In this document: positions 7,592 through 16,802 of the stretch, in pieces
Layout of the letters: every line of letters starts with the position of its first letter
Numbering within the stretch: the stretch's first letter is position 1
Assembly: GCA_016716405.1 (NCBI GenBank)
Contig: JADJWK010000003.1
Span: 124,001-188,000, forward strand
Reading direction: 5' to 3'
Length of the DNA: 64,000 bases
From: Candidatus Melainabacteria bacterium
GTDB taxonomy: Bacteria; Cyanobacteriota; Vampirovibrionia; Obscuribacterales; Obscuribacteraceae
Program-made: the position numbers and the translations under genes
The notes under the pieces: model-generated
The model's input: the letters and a program-made list of their open reading frames with translations, nothing else
The model's database searches: none
Told to the model about the DNA's origin: nothing

Positions 7592-8040
7592 TAGTTGTTG
7601 GCCTCATCGGGATGGGGCTTGTTTCCTGCCGCGGCCAGGGAACGATTGAGGACTCTCCTGATCACTTCGGGATAGAGCTCGAAGGCCGGCTTGATGGCGG
7701 GCAAGAGAGCGAGGGCCTTGTTGACCGGACCCTTGGCGACGATTTTTCCCGAAAGGAGATAGACCGGTACGTTGACTTTGCCGAGCCAGAACTGGTGGGC
7801 GACGTCGGATTTCATGAACATCTCCACAACCGGTTTGGTGTCGCACTCCCCCCAGAGGACTTTCATGAGCTTGCCGTCGGAGCAATCCACGGTGAGCCTG
7901 CCTTCGGGATCGCGATAATGGAAACGGACCACCAGGCGGGATTCGATTAGAGGCTCGGCAACATCCGGCGCGTCGGCGATGGTGGCCCAGAGCTCTTCCA
8001 TGACCGATGCCAGCTCGTTGGTATCGCAGAAATACGGCAT
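7591..8040 (-). CDS. SCP2 sterol-binding-domain protein
   Basis: The protein has 149 residues, starting at the ATG at 8040 that overlaps the dehydrogenase stop (TGATG). The body follows the SCP2 fold: LVVRFHYRDPEGRLTVDCSDG, then DTKPVVEMFMKSDVAHQFWLG, then a conserved Gly in SGKIVAKGPVNKALALLP. SCP2 domains bind lipids in a hydrophobic tunnel. Their bacterial role is often unknown, sometimes linked to lipid or lipoquinone metabolism. Here it lies between an alcohol dehydrogenase and a sugar kinase in one overlapping operon, suggesting it presents or carries a hydrophobic substrate for the dehydrogenase (inference). Confidence 0.85.
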   Translation of the reverse strand: MPYFCDTNELASVMEELWATIADAPDVAEPLIESRLVVRFHYRDPEGRLTVDCSDGKLMKVLWGECDTKPVVEMFMKSDVAHQFWLGKVNVPVYLLSGKIVAKGPVNKALALLPAIKPAFELYPEVIRRVLNRSLAAAGNKPHPDEANN

Positions 8041-9200
8041 CAATAGGCCCTCTCGAAAATCTCTATCACGTCTTCCAGGCTGGCATCCCTTGGATTGAAC
8101 ATGATTGCCGGATCTTCGATGACCAGGTGAGCCCAGTCTCGCATTTGATCCTGATCCATTCTGGGGACGCCTAGTGCCTCGAGGTTTTGTGGTAACTGGA
8201 TTGTGTCCATGAGCTCTTTGATCGCCCGGACCAATCTTTCCGTCCCTTCATTATCATCGAATTTGTCGTAAATACCAAGGGCCCGGGCGGCCTCGGCATA
8301 TCTGGCCGCGGAGCTCCCGGTATTGAACTTGATCCCGTGCGGAAGGAAGACGGCATTGGTCATTCCGTGATGGGTCTTGAAGCGGGCCCCGGTGGCATGA
8401 GCGAGGGCATGGATGATGCCTACTCCGGCATTGCTGAAAGCTATGCCGGCCATAGTGCTTGCTATCAGTGTCTGGGATCGAGCTTCTATATCATCACCAT
8501 GGCTGGTGGCACGGGGAAGGAATTCGAAAAGAATTCTCATAGATGCGATTGCCAGGCTGTCGGTGAAGGCCGAGCGGGTGGAAGGGACCACAAGGGCCTC
8601 GAGCCCGTGGGTGATTGCGTCCATGCCGGTGGCGGCGGTGAGCTTCGGGGGCAGAGTGAGGGTCAGGACCGGGTCGAGAATAGCGGCATCCGGAGCCATG
8701 AAGCGGCTGCCAAAGACGAGCTTGCGCTCGTCTTTCGTATCTTTGATCATGGCTACATAGGAGACTTCCGATCCGGTACCGGTGGTGGTCGGGATCGCCA
8801 CCAGGGGATTGAGTCGATTCTCGATGATGTTGAGACCCTGGTGATCCAGGATATGTCCGCCCAGGGAGAGACAGATGTTGACGACCTTGGCGGTGTCGAT
8901 CACCGAGCCGCCGCCCACGGCAATCACCGAATCGCACCCTTTGCTGCGGGCGTAGTCGCTGGCCCGGTCCACGCAGCCCAGGTCCGAATCCGGGGGCACA
9001 TCGCTGAATATGGCGTGCTCGCCGTTGATCCGGGGAACCTCTTCGAGCATCCCCTCGAGCAGTCCGCTCTTGACAAGAAAGTCGTCGGTAACCACCAGGG
9101 GCCTCGAGCCGCCCAGCTCCTGGATCAAGTCGAAAGCCGTGGCGCTCATATACTCGCCAAAGCAAACTCTTGTCGGTGATTGAAAGATGAAAGGGTCCAT
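8040..9200 (-). CDS. Iron-containing alcohol dehydrogenase
   Basis: From the ATG at 9200 the protein has 386 residues, typical for group III alcohol dehydrogenases. An in-frame extension to 9314 lacks family similarity. NAD-binding is shown by GGGSVIDTAKVV. The metal ligands are in GMDAITHGLEA and in GIIHALAHATGARFKTHHG, which supply the Asp and three His residues. TTTGTGSEV is the conserved coenzyme loop. The enzyme interconverts an alcohol and an aldehyde with NAD(H). It is the first gene of a three-gene operon with the SCP2 protein and PfkB kinase, each overlapping the next by one base. The substrate is unknown; an 1,2-diol or sugar-derived aldehyde would suit the kinase neighbour. Confidence 0.93.
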   Translation of the reverse strand: MDPFIFQSPTRVCFGEYMSATAFDLIQELGGSRPLVVTDDFLVKSGLLEGMLEEVPRINGEHAIFSDVPPDSDLGCVDRASDYARSKGCDSVIAVGGGSVIDTAKVVNICLSLGGHILDHQGLNIIENRLNPLVAIPTTTGTGSEVSYVAMIKDTKDERKLVFGSRFMAPDAAILDPVLTLTLPPKLTAATGMDAITHGLEALVVPSTRSAFTDSLAIASMRILFEFLPRATSHGDDIEARSQTLIASTMAGIAFSNAGVGIIHALAHATGARFKTHHGMTNAVFLPHGIKFNTGSSAARYAEAARALGIYDKFDDNEGTERLVRAIKELMDTIQLPQNLEALGVPRMDQDQMRDWAHLVIEDPAIMFNPRDASLEDVIEIFERAY

Positions 9201-9393
9201 TCTCAACCCATCATTAAATAGGAAAACGCACTCCACTGGAACACCTTCGCGGCTCTTCGTGAAAAACTCTGGAATTACATTTCTCTCATTATGATGGCCG
9301 GCCGGCACAGCCATCTCGAGGCGGCGTCGTTAGATTTCGGAATCTTCCTTGATCTTCGATTTGCAGTCCTATACTATCTTTTGGTGCGCATTG

Positions 9394-9424
9394 TTGACAT
9401 CTTTTATGTAGTAGAGAGTAAAAT
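9394..9424 (+). promoter_or_regulatory. Candidate sigma-70 promoter for the LptD-like gene
   Basis: A perfect TTGACA (9394-9399) is followed by TAAAAT (9419-9424) with a 19-base spacer, one or two bases longer than ideal. The GTG start of the downstream gene is at 9458, giving a leader of about 28 bases. No other pair in the 143-base divergent gap is better. Confidence 0.4.
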
Positions 9425-9457
9425 TGCTCCTTTGCTAGAGGAATTCGGTCCGATCCA

Positions 9458-11476
9458 GTGATTGATCTCAAAACCACCAGAGCCAGAATCGTCCCCATCG
9501 CTCTTCTCACGGCATTCACCCTGCAGTCGGCCGGTCCGCTCTGCCTGCCTGTCCTGGCGGAGGAGTCCCGTCCGACCGGCACTCTGCTTATTCCCCTCAC
9601 CCCCAAGATCGACACCAGTGCCGGCACCGAATCCGGATCGGAAACAAGATCGGAAACAAGCGCGGAGACAAGAGCCACAGAGCCGGCCGAGCCCGCGCCA
9701 ACCAGCTCCGAGCCCGAAGGCTCGGGCTCCCCGGAATTGAAGCCCAGCCCCCGCACCTTCGATGTCGAGATCGAGGACGATGAGGTGATGGACGATGAGC
9801 AGGGTCTCGCTTCCGAGATCGATGAGGGCACCACCCTCAAGGGCACCATCCAGATTGTCGCCGATGACACCGAATATGACAGCGAGAACAATACCTTCCT
9901 GGGCACCGGAAACGCTGTTTGTATCATCGGCGGGCAGAACAGCAAGCTCGAAGCCGATATGATCCTCTACGACCAGAAAAACGAGACCATCGATGCGCGC
10001 GGTCATGTCACCATCATCAGGGACGGCCAGGTGACCACCGGGAAGTCCTTCAAGTTCAAGGTGGGCAAGGACGAATATCTGATCACCTCACCGGACACCG
10101 AGATCAATGGTGCCACCATCATCGCTCGCACCGGCGAGGGCTCCAATGAAGGTCTCGCCTTCAAGAAAGGGACCCTGAAGCTCCCGGAGCCGGTCTATTT
10201 CGGCAAGAACCCCTTTTTCGGACCGATCAGCCACTGGGAAGCCGCTATGCAGCACCGGCAGAATCCCGGTGCTTACCTGCCCTCCAAGCAGGTGGTGAAA
10301 TTCAAGGCCCGCAAGATGGTCTACGAGAAGTATAAGGAAGAAGGCAACCTCACCGTATTCGGTGGCAAGATGATGATCGGCAAGTTCGGCATTCCGACTG
10401 GCAAGATGATCGCCACCATCACCAAGGAAGGCAATAATGTCATCCTCCCTGTCGCTCCTTCCATCGGCAACAACCTCCAGATAGGCGGCACCCACATCGG
10501 TCCGCGCTTCACGAGCCTGTTCGGCAAGAAAGGCACCATCGCCTGGTCGCCCATGATCCAGATCGGCGGCCGCGATCTCAACGGCAACAGCAGCGGCGGT
10601 CTCGGTCTTTCCGGTCAGGCCAGCATCAATACGCCGCGCTTGCAGGCCAATATCGCCGGAGGCTCGGTGAACAAGCTTCTGGTGGCCGATCTTCGCTATC
10701 GCATCAACAACACGTCTCAATTCGCCGGCGGTATCAACCGCTTCATGGATGACGGTCTCTATGGTTTCCGCCGTGCCCGTGTTGCCGCCGAGGTGGTGGA
10801 CCGGAGGATTTTCGACAAGGTCCCGTATATGAGCTTCGTGGGTTTGCGCTCGTCTGCCGGCTTTTACCAGGACAACCCGCAGCTGGTCAACTTGAGCCCC
10901 GGATATGCCAGTCTTTTCGGCGGCACCCAGACCTCGACGGTGTTGAATTCGGCCTTCAAGGCTCAGGTTCAGCTCACCGGCAGTACCCATCCGCTCTTCG
11001 CTCTCGGTGACGAGAAATTCGGAGTCAAGAGCTATCTCTTCGGCGGTGTCGCGGCCAGGGGCTACAGCTCCGGCGATGCCAGCCTACTGGGACAGGTGAG
11101 CCCCGTATTCGATGTCTATCTCAACCGGGCACGTTTCCAGATCGGTTATGCTCAGTCCATGGCCCGTGGCAATTCGCCTTTCGTCTTCGACCAGTTCATC
11201 CAGGGCTCCCGCTCGGTGAACTTCCAGGGTGACGTGAAAGTCAATAAATACCTGACCCTGGGTGGCGGACTCGGCTACAACCTGCAGAACAAGCTCTTCT
11301 ACTCGAAGATGCTCACAGCAGCCATCGGTCCCGAGGACTTCAAAGTATTGCTCTCCAGAGAGATGGTCACCGGGATCAACCGGGTGGGCTTCGATATCAT
11401 CTACGGAGCTCCTGTGGGCTTCAACAAGCTGGTTCTCAAGCAGAGTCCCGACCACGGAAATCTCGGGGGAATCTGA
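9458..11476 (+). CDS. LptD/OstA-like outer membrane protein
   Basis: The protein has 672 residues with a GTG start. A signal peptide (IVPIALLTAFTL ... PVLAEE) is followed by a Ser/Thr/Glu/Pro-rich disordered linker. It contains the acidic stretch FDVEIEDDE at residues 101-109, also seen near the N-terminus of BamA in this window. Residues about 125-225 form an OstA/LptA-like beta domain (VADDTEYDSENNTFLGTGN, LEADMILYDQKNETIDARG, HVTIIRDG). The remaining 400 residues are Gly-, Asn- and aromatic-rich with alternating strands, as expected for an outer membrane barrel. LptD inserts LPS in the outer leaflet, and that is the likely role here, but the barrel is too divergent to be sure. It overlaps the ROK kinase gene by one base. 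Confidence 0.65.
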   Translation: MIDLKTTRARIVPIALLTAFTLQSAGPLCLPVLAEESRPTGTLLIPLTPKIDTSAGTESGSETRSETSAETRATEPAEPAPTSSEPEGSGSPELKPSPRTFDVEIEDDEVMDDEQGLASEIDEGTTLKGTIQIVADDTEYDSENNTFLGTGNAVCIIGGQNSKLEADMILYDQKNETIDARGHVTIIRDGQVTTGKSFKFKVGKDEYLITSPDTEINGATIIARTGEGSNEGLAFKKGTLKLPEPVYFGKNPFFGPISHWEAAMQHRQNPGAYLPSKQVVKFKARKMVYEKYKEEGNLTVFGGKMMIGKFGIPTGKMIATITKEGNNVILPVAPSIGNNLQIGGTHIGPRFTSLFGKKGTIAWSPMIQIGGRDLNGNSSGGLGLSGQASINTPRLQANIAGGSVNKLLVADLRYRINNTSQFAGGINRFMDDGLYGFRRARVAAEVVDRRIFDKVPYMSFVGLRSSAGFYQDNPQLVNLSPGYASLFGGTQTSTVLNSAFKAQVQLTGSTHPLFALGDEKFGVKSYLFGGVAARGYSSGDASLLGQVSPVFDVYLNRARFQIGYAQSMARGNSPFVFDQFIQGSRSVNFQGDVKVNKYLTLGGGLGYNLQNKLFYSKMLTAAIGPEDFKVLLSREMVTGINRVGFDIIYGAPVGFNKLVLKQSPDHGNLGGI

Positions 11477-12486
11477 TGAGCGACACTGTGAAGAGCGCGA
11501 GCCAGGCCCGGGAGATCGACCAGCTGGCCCGATCTACCATGCCTGCCCTTGGAATCGATCTGGGCGGCACGAAAATCCGAGCCGGTGCTGTGCGTAACGG
11601 CGAGCTCATCGGCGAGACCAGACAGGTAGCCACCCCGGATAATCCGGAAGAGATTATCCGGGCCCTGTGCGATCTGGTCGAGCAGTTCAAGAAGACCATC
11701 GACCTGACCGGTATCGGTGTCGCCACCGCCGGTATAGTCGACTGCAATACCGGCGAGGTGATTGGCTCCACCGGCAATCTTCCCGGCTGGGCCGGGACCA
11801 GGCTCAAGTCTGTGCTCGAGAGCCGTTTGCTCCTGCCTGTCCTGGTGGAGAATGACGCCAATGCCGCTGCTTACGGCGAGTCTCGCAGCGAGGCCCTGCG
11901 CGGTCTCACCTGTGTGGTGGTGGTCACCCTCGGCACCGGTATAGGCGGCGGAATAATCCTCTCCGGCAAGCTCTATCGAGGCAGCCGCTTCGCTGCCGGG
12001 GAGATAGGACATATAAGGATCTCGATCAATAACGAGCGGCTCTGCACCTGCGGGCTCTTCGACTGCTGGGAGGCCTACGGCTCCGGTCGCGGTCTTGTAG
12101 CCACCGCCGCCCAGATGCTCGACGGTGTTACCGAGAGCCAGTCGCCCCTTGCCCGGAGCGTCGGCTCGGTGTCCACCTATGCTATCTTCGCTGCCGCCAA
12201 CCAGGGAGATCTCCTGGCGCAAAAAATCGTGCACCGCTGGCACGAGCATGTCAGCCACGGCATGGTCAATCTTGCCCATATCCTCAATCCCGATTGTTTC
12301 GTCCTTACAGGCGGTCTGGCTGATTCTGCGGATCTGCAATTGCTCGCCGAAATGATCGCCGACCGCAGTCTCCCGGTGGTGAGCGAGAATATCCAGGTAC
12401 GCCACTCCGAGCTTGCCGGCAACGCCGGGCTCATTGGCGCTGCCCAGCTGGTGGTGGACGAGCTCCTGGTGGGAAAGCATCTATAG
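11476..12486 (+). CDS. ROK-family sugar kinase (glucokinase-like)
   Basis: The protein has 336 residues. LGIDLGGTKIRAGAV is the phosphate-binding loop, VENDANAAAYGE the catalytic region with Asp and Glu, and VTLGTGIGGGII the second phosphate loop. The zinc site C-x-C-G-x3-C-W-E-A-Y-G-S-G is present as CTCGLFDCWEAYGSG, with Asp in place of the usual Gly before the third Cys. No N-terminal winged helix is present, so it is a kinase rather than a NagC-type repressor. A leader of about 24 residues precedes the fold. The ATG overlaps the LptD-like stop (TGATG), so the genes are translated together. Confidence 0.92.
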   Translation: MSDTVKSASQAREIDQLARSTMPALGIDLGGTKIRAGAVRNGELIGETRQVATPDNPEEIIRALCDLVEQFKKTIDLTGIGVATAGIVDCNTGEVIGSTGNLPGWAGTRLKSVLESRLLLPVLVENDANAAAYGESRSEALRGLTCVVVVTLGTGIGGGIILSGKLYRGSRFAAGEIGHIRISINNERLCTCGLFDCWEAYGSGRGLVATAAQMLDGVTESQSPLARSVGSVSTYAIFAAANQGDLLAQKIVHRWHEHVSHGMVNLAHILNPDCFVLTGGLADSADLQLLAEMIADRSLPVVSENIQVRHSELAGNAGLIGAAQLVVDELLVGKHL

Positions 12487-12495
12487 ATATCAGTG

Positions 12496-13038
12496 ATGAA
12501 AGATGATCAAACAGTTGTTTTTGTCGATGTCGATCTCACCCTGGTAAATACCCGTCTTCACCGGATGTTCCAGCTGAGAGTGCCGGATCATGGCGTGCCT
12601 TTCTGGTATCGCATGAGAAGGTGCAGCACCGTGGCCCGGCCGAGCGCCTCGTCTTTTCTCGCGCTCCTCAAGCAGGACTATTCGGTGAAATGTCTCACCC
12701 TGGGCTATTCCAAGTTCCAGTCCAAGGTCCTGAGCACCCTCAATCTCGATACCCATATAGAGCAGATCTACGGACCGGATAACTTCCAGGACCTCGACGT
12801 CCCCAGGTACTGGGTGCTGGTGGACGATATGCGACCTTTCGATCCGATGGCCGAGATCAAGATGAACTGGCTGGGCAAATCACGCTTCGCCCAGAGCGGT
12901 CAGGAATGGGACGAGCTTCTCAACCGGCACTATATACAGTGCGGCGCTTTCGACGGCAACAGCGAGCCCCACAGTCTCGAGGAGCTGCTCGAAGTGATCC
13001 AGTACAAGCTGGATCAACAGAGGGAGCATTCGATCTAG
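12496..13038 (+). CDS. HAD-like hydrolase fold protein
   Basis: The protein has 180 residues from the ATG at 12496 (a GTG one codon earlier is also possible). It begins VVFVDVDLTLVNT, matching HAD motif I (D-x-D-x-T). LTLGYSK may supply motif II, and YWVLVDDMRPFD resembles motif IV (D-D). The cap region is short. HAD proteins use the first Asp as nucleophile to hydrolyse phosphate esters; whether this one is active cannot be told. It follows the ROK kinase with a 9-base gap, so a role in removing sugar phosphates is conceivable but unproven. Confidence 0.65.
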   Translation: MKDDQTVVFVDVDLTLVNTRLHRMFQLRVPDHGVPFWYRMRRCSTVARPSASSFLALLKQDYSVKCLTLGYSKFQSKVLSTLNLDTHIEQIYGPDNFQDLDVPRYWVLVDDMRPFDPMAEIKMNWLGKSRFAQSGQEWDELLNRHYIQCGAFDGNSEPHSLEELLEVIQYKLDQQREHSI

Positions 13039-13054
13039 ATTTGATCGGAGCTTG

Positions 13055-15070
13055 TCATTCGAGGCTCGGATATTCGCCGGCTTCGATATAACAGTCAGGC
13101 AGAGCTTTTTTCAGCCTCAATAGGCTGGTGATCTCAGGGCAGCTCCCTGCCGAGACTTTCAGTCTCATGGCATTGAGCGGCTTGAGATCCTCCACTTTCA
13201 GCTTCCAGTTGTGATCCAGGGTGACTGTTCTCAAAGACCTGAGCTTCGTGAGCGCCCGCACGCGCTCGGCGTCCATATTGCAGGCGACTAGATGGAGGAC
13301 TGTCAGAGACGGAAGCTCCTCGAGCCTGGCAATGCGTTCGGGAGTCATCTCGATGTGCGAGGCATTGAGCACCTGAATCGATTTCAGCCTGGTGAGACAG
13401 TCGAGACCCTCGTCGCTCAGGTGGAGCCACTCGATCTCGAGCTGGGTGAGGGGTTTTCCTTCGAGGAGGCAGAGACCTTCGCCGGTCATTGCGGCGCAGC
13501 CCGCCAGGCTGAGGATATTCAGATCGTCTTTGTCTGCCAGCTCCTGGAGGTCATTGTCGGTGAGCTCGTCCGAGGCGGCTTTGTAAGCCACGAGACCGGC
13601 CGGGGTCGAGCGCAGGAATTTCGCGCCGGTATTGTTATCGGCTCCTACAGAGTAGACCTCGTCTCCCGCCGACCAGTCAGCCCGTACGTCGAGACCGTCG
13701 AGATCGTCGACGGGTTTCAGGGCCTGCGGCGCTTTCTCATCGTGCCCGCTTTTCTCGCCGGACTTCGTCAGGAAAACCGACGTCAGGAAAATCGCTGAGC
13801 CGGTGAGGAGCGCAATCACCATAACCGAGAGCGCCACGATCTTGAGCACCGGTGCCGGTGGGCTGCCGGGATTCGCTCCGGGGGCTGTTCTCCCTTCCGT
13901 CACTGTTTGAGCAAGCTCCTGGAGCGCCGCTGCCAGCTCGCCGACATGGTCGAATCGGTCTTCCGGATCTTTCGCCAGGCAGCACCGGATTATTTCCTCC
14001 ATGCGAGCCGAAGGCTCTTCCTCCAGATCCGGACGGAAGTCCGCAAGAGAAGGGATTTCGGCTGCGGCATGCCGGGATAGCACCTCGATAGGAGTGTCTC
14101 CCTGATAGGGCAGGTTGCCCGCGAGGGCCTCGAATAGCATGCAGCCAAGGCTGTATATATCGGATCGGGCGTCGAAGGAGTGTCCGGCGAATTGATCCGG
14201 AGCCATATAGGCCGGAGTGCAGACTATCCCTGCCGGATCGAAGCTCCCGGCATCCTGCCCGGGCATGGTCACGGTGAAGTCGATGATACGAATGTCGTTG
14301 CCTGACAGGAGGATATTGCCCGGTTTGAGATCCCTGTGGAATATCCCTTTCTCGTGGGTGTGGGCCAGGGCGTCGGCGATCCGGGAGAAGATCTCGCAGA
14401 CTTCGGCGAGCTCCAGATGTCCGCGTTCGTCGAGTAGAGAAGCCAGGGTCCGGGACTCGACATATTCCAGCACCATATATGGAGTGTCACCGGCGGTGAC
14501 ACCGAAATCCATCACCGATACTATGCCGGGATGATTGAGGCGGCTCATCTCTCTCGCCTCGGCCTGGAACTGGCGGAGCTGCGCCCCGGTGATGTGCTGG
14601 AGGATCTTCACTGCCACCAGTTTGTTGAGCTGTCTGTCCCGGCACTTGTAGACCGTTCCCAGGGCGCCTTTCCCCAGGACCTGCAGCGGCTTGTAGCGAT
14701 CCAGGGGAAATCGATCGCTCCCGACTTCGATCTCGTCGGGGTCCAGCTCCTCCTCCATAACCGAGGAGCCGTCATCGGGTTTTTGGTCCGCTGCCGGAGC
14801 AGCCGGTCTCATTTCTGCCGGCACCTGGCAGGCGCAGAGGTCCGTTCGGAATATCCACTGGGTGAAGCTGCCGGCGCGACCGGCTGAGATTCGTTTGCCG
14901 CAGCTGCCGCAGATAGGCAGCGAGTCTTCGCTTTCAGTGTGTTCGTCGCCGGGGCTCAGGGACTGGCACTTGCAGACGGCAATCCACTGGGTGATACTGC
15001 CGGGGCTCGCTATAGCCAGGGGCATCTGGCACCGCGGGCAGATCTCGGCTTTATCGGTTTTCTCGCTCAC
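13055..15070 (-). CDS. Membrane Ser/Thr protein kinase with duplicated Cys module and C-terminal LRRs
   Basis: The protein has 671 residues. The N-terminal 90 residues contain two copies of a Cys module: C-P-R-C ... PGSITQWI ... CKCQ and C-G-S-C ... AGSFTQWI ... CACQ, which could each bind zinc. The kinase domain (about 125-390) has the Gly loop LGKGALGTVY, Lys in VAVKIL, and HRDLKPGNILL. The DFG motif is replaced by DFT (IIDFTVTM) and APE by APD, so metal handling may be altered. A membrane helix (IVALSVMVIALLTGSAIFL) at about 405-430 leads to leucine-rich repeats (about 480-660) that should be outside the cytoplasm. It lies 3 bases downstream of the TonB-C-like gene. Signal and targets are unknown. 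Confidence 0.9.
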   Translation of the reverse strand: MSEKTDKAEICPRCQMPLAIASPGSITQWIAVCKCQSLSPGDEHTESEDSLPICGSCGKRISAGRAGSFTQWIFRTDLCACQVPAEMRPAAPAADQKPDDGSSVMEEELDPDEIEVGSDRFPLDRYKPLQVLGKGALGTVYKCRDRQLNKLVAVKILQHITGAQLRQFQAEAREMSRLNHPGIVSVMDFGVTAGDTPYMVLEYVESRTLASLLDERGHLELAEVCEIFSRIADALAHTHEKGIFHRDLKPGNILLSGNDIRIIDFTVTMPGQDAGSFDPAGIVCTPAYMAPDQFAGHSFDARSDIYSLGCMLFEALAGNLPYQGDTPIEVLSRHAAAEIPSLADFRPDLEEEPSARMEEIIRCCLAKDPEDRFDHVGELAAALQELAQTVTEGRTAPGANPGSPPAPVLKIVALSVMVIALLTGSAIFLTSVFLTKSGEKSGHDEKAPQALKPVDDLDGLDVRADWSAGDEVYSVGADNNTGAKFLRSTPAGLVAYKAASDELTDNDLQELADKDDLNILSLAGCAAMTGEGLCLLEGKPLTQLEIEWLHLSDEGLDCLTRLKSIQVLNASHIEMTPERIARLEELPSLTVLHLVACNMDAERVRALTKLRSLRTVTLDHNWKLKVEDLKPLNAMRLKVSAGSCPEITSLLRLKKALPDCYIEAGEYPSLE

Positions 15071-15073
15071 TGC

Positions 15074-16345
15074 TTATCTCAGTCCCAGATATGAATAAGG
15101 GCTCTCGAGCTGGTAAGGTGTCGCTTCGCCGGTGGCGGCACCGGTGGTGCCATAGCTGACGGTGAAATAGATTGGAATATTGTACTCGCTCATTTCTTTC
15201 AGACCGTCCAGCTTTATCTTCTTTAGATTGAAAGCGAGCCCTCTGATACAGCGATGGTCGTTCATTCTATCCATGGAGCCCACTGCCATCTCGATTTTCT
15301 TTACCCGGCCGTGAGGGGTGACCTCTGCCTTCACAACTGCGTTGTAGGGTGGGTGGTCGATCATGCGGGGGGCGAAGAAACGCCAGCTGGTCTCGATCTC
15401 CGGCTTGAGCGCGTCCCAGACGAGAATCTTCACGAGACGATCGGCTTCTTCTCCGGGAAGGGTGGCAGCCAGACCCATGATTCGCCGGCAGCTCTCTTGA
15501 TTGCGCAGGGCTTTGATAGCGGCTCTCAGGAGGGTGTCCCGGTCTTTCCCGGAGCAAAGCGAAACCTCCTGGTGGTACGGAGAGCTCAGCTCACTCTGGG
15601 CCTGGGAGTAGATCGAGTCGGCTTGACGATATTGCTTCTCGAGCATCTTCAAATTCCCTGCCTCGAACATCGCAAGCAGATATTCGAGCCTGGTGTCGGT
15701 TCGGCGGGACCTCATCAGCCGGGTGTAACTCCGGTAGAGTTTCGCCTGGTCCAGATAGAGCTCGGCAGCTACAGGGTAGTATTCGCGCTTGACGGCAAGT
15801 TCGGCTGTATGCTTTCTGAGCTCGGCAAGTCTTTTGTCCCCTGGCAAGACCTCCCCGGATGTGGCGCGATCGGTGCCGCCCGGATCGGCTTTCAGGCGGT
15901 CCAGAATGACCAGAAACTCTTTCAGGGCTTCGTCTTCCTGCCCCTTGCTCTGATAGTGGTGGGCGAGCTTGATCTGGGTATCGGTGCTGTCGGCGCTGCG
16001 GTCGCCGGAAAGAAGCCTCTGGATGAGCATGGTTCGCCTGTGGAAATACTCGGCGGACTCGGGATCCCGGTCGGCCAGATAGCTCAGGCAGGGGACCATG
16101 GCCAGCAGAATGATCAGGCCTGTTATGGGCACGGCTTTCAGGAACCAGAGCCGCCAGTCCAGGAGAAACGCCGTATCCCCTGTCTCGGCCGACCACGAGC
16201 GGGAGGCCTGCTCGGCATCCACTGTGCCGGGGGTCTCCTGCCGGGAGCTTTCGAGAAGCGGGATGACGAAGCGGAAAAAGACCACGGACAGGGCGCATAC
16301 GACCATGACCAGGGCGGCGGTGAATAAGAAGATGCTCAGGGTCAT
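15074..16345 (-). CDS. Membrane protein with helical TPR-like region and TonB-C-like C-terminus
   Basis: The protein has 423 residues. Membrane helices lie at about residues 5-30 and 70-92, with an acidic segment between. Residues 105-290 are helical, with Ala/Leu/Tyr spacing suggestive of TPRs (LAHHYQSKGQEDEALKEFLV; AAELYLDQAKLY). The last 90 residues (PPYNAVVKAEVTPHGRVKKIEM ... NIPIYFTVSYG) fit the small beta-alpha-beta TonB C-terminal fold, without the Pro-rich linker of true TonB. Such domains also occur in periplasmic proteins not involved in iron transport. It is tightly linked to the downstream kinase gene, so it may work in the same signalling unit. Confidence 0.65.
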   Translation of the reverse strand: MTLSIFLFTAALVMVVCALSVVFFRFVIPLLESSRQETPGTVDAEQASRSWSAETGDTAFLLDWRLWFLKAVPITGLIILLAMVPCLSYLADRDPESAEYFHRRTMLIQRLLSGDRSADSTDTQIKLAHHYQSKGQEDEALKEFLVILDRLKADPGGTDRATSGEVLPGDKRLAELRKHTAELAVKREYYPVAAELYLDQAKLYRSYTRLMRSRRTDTRLEYLLAMFEAGNLKMLEKQYRQADSIYSQAQSELSSPYHQEVSLCSGKDRDTLLRAAIKALRNQESCRRIMGLAATLPGEEADRLVKILVWDALKPEIETSWRFFAPRMIDHPPYNAVVKAEVTPHGRVKKIEMAVGSMDRMNDHRCIRGLAFNLKKIKLDGLKEMSEYNIPIYFTVSYGTTGAATGEATPYQLESPYSYLGLR

Positions 16346-16455
16346 GTTGTCATTATAAGTTAAGCGGCTAATAAATTAACCGGGTAAAGGATGTGGTTTG
16401 ACACCGGCGCCGGGAATAAAATGAGAACAGGTCAGTTTCGAGAGGTTAACGCGCA

Positions 16456-16797
16456 ATGACGTCAGATGAAGACATCCCGGTGGTGGACGCCGAACCGGTA
16501 AACGAATCGGAAGACCATGAAGGGGAAGGTGGCGATAAGACCGCCGCTGCCAGCAATAACTGGGCCGGTACCCTGGTTCATTCGTTCGGTCACGGGCTCA
16601 TCCAGGCTCCCATCGACGGCGTCAGAGAAGTGGTAAATACCCTTGCCGGCAGCAAGGTCGTGCCCAAGGTCCAGATAGTCGAGCCTCCGGAGCGTCATGA
16701 AGTAACCACGCCGCAATGGCAGGCAGGCAAGATCGGTGCCGGCGCCGGTTTACTCGCCGCCGGACTGGTCATCTCCAGGTTGATATTCCGTCGCTGA
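16456..16797 (+). CDS. Small protein with acidic N-terminus and C-terminal membrane anchor, hypothetical
   Basis: The protein has 113 residues with an ATG start behind gagagg. The first 35 residues are acidic and disordered (EDIPVVDAEPVNESEDHEGEG). The centre (FGHGLIQAPIDGVREVVNTL) may be amphipathic. The C-terminal 20 residues (IGAGAGLLAAGLVISRLIF) form one hydrophobic helix ending RR, typical of a tail anchor. A perfect TTGACA hexamer lies at 16398-16403, but without a good -10 box. It converges on the DUF4139 gene with five bases between stops. No family is recognised. Confidence 0.6.
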   Translation: MTSDEDIPVVDAEPVNESEDHEGEGGDKTAAASNNWAGTLVHSFGHGLIQAPIDGVREVVNTLAGSKVVPKVQIVEPPERHEVTTPQWQAGKIGAGAGLLAAGLVISRLIFRR

Positions 16798-16802
16798 CGT
16801 CT

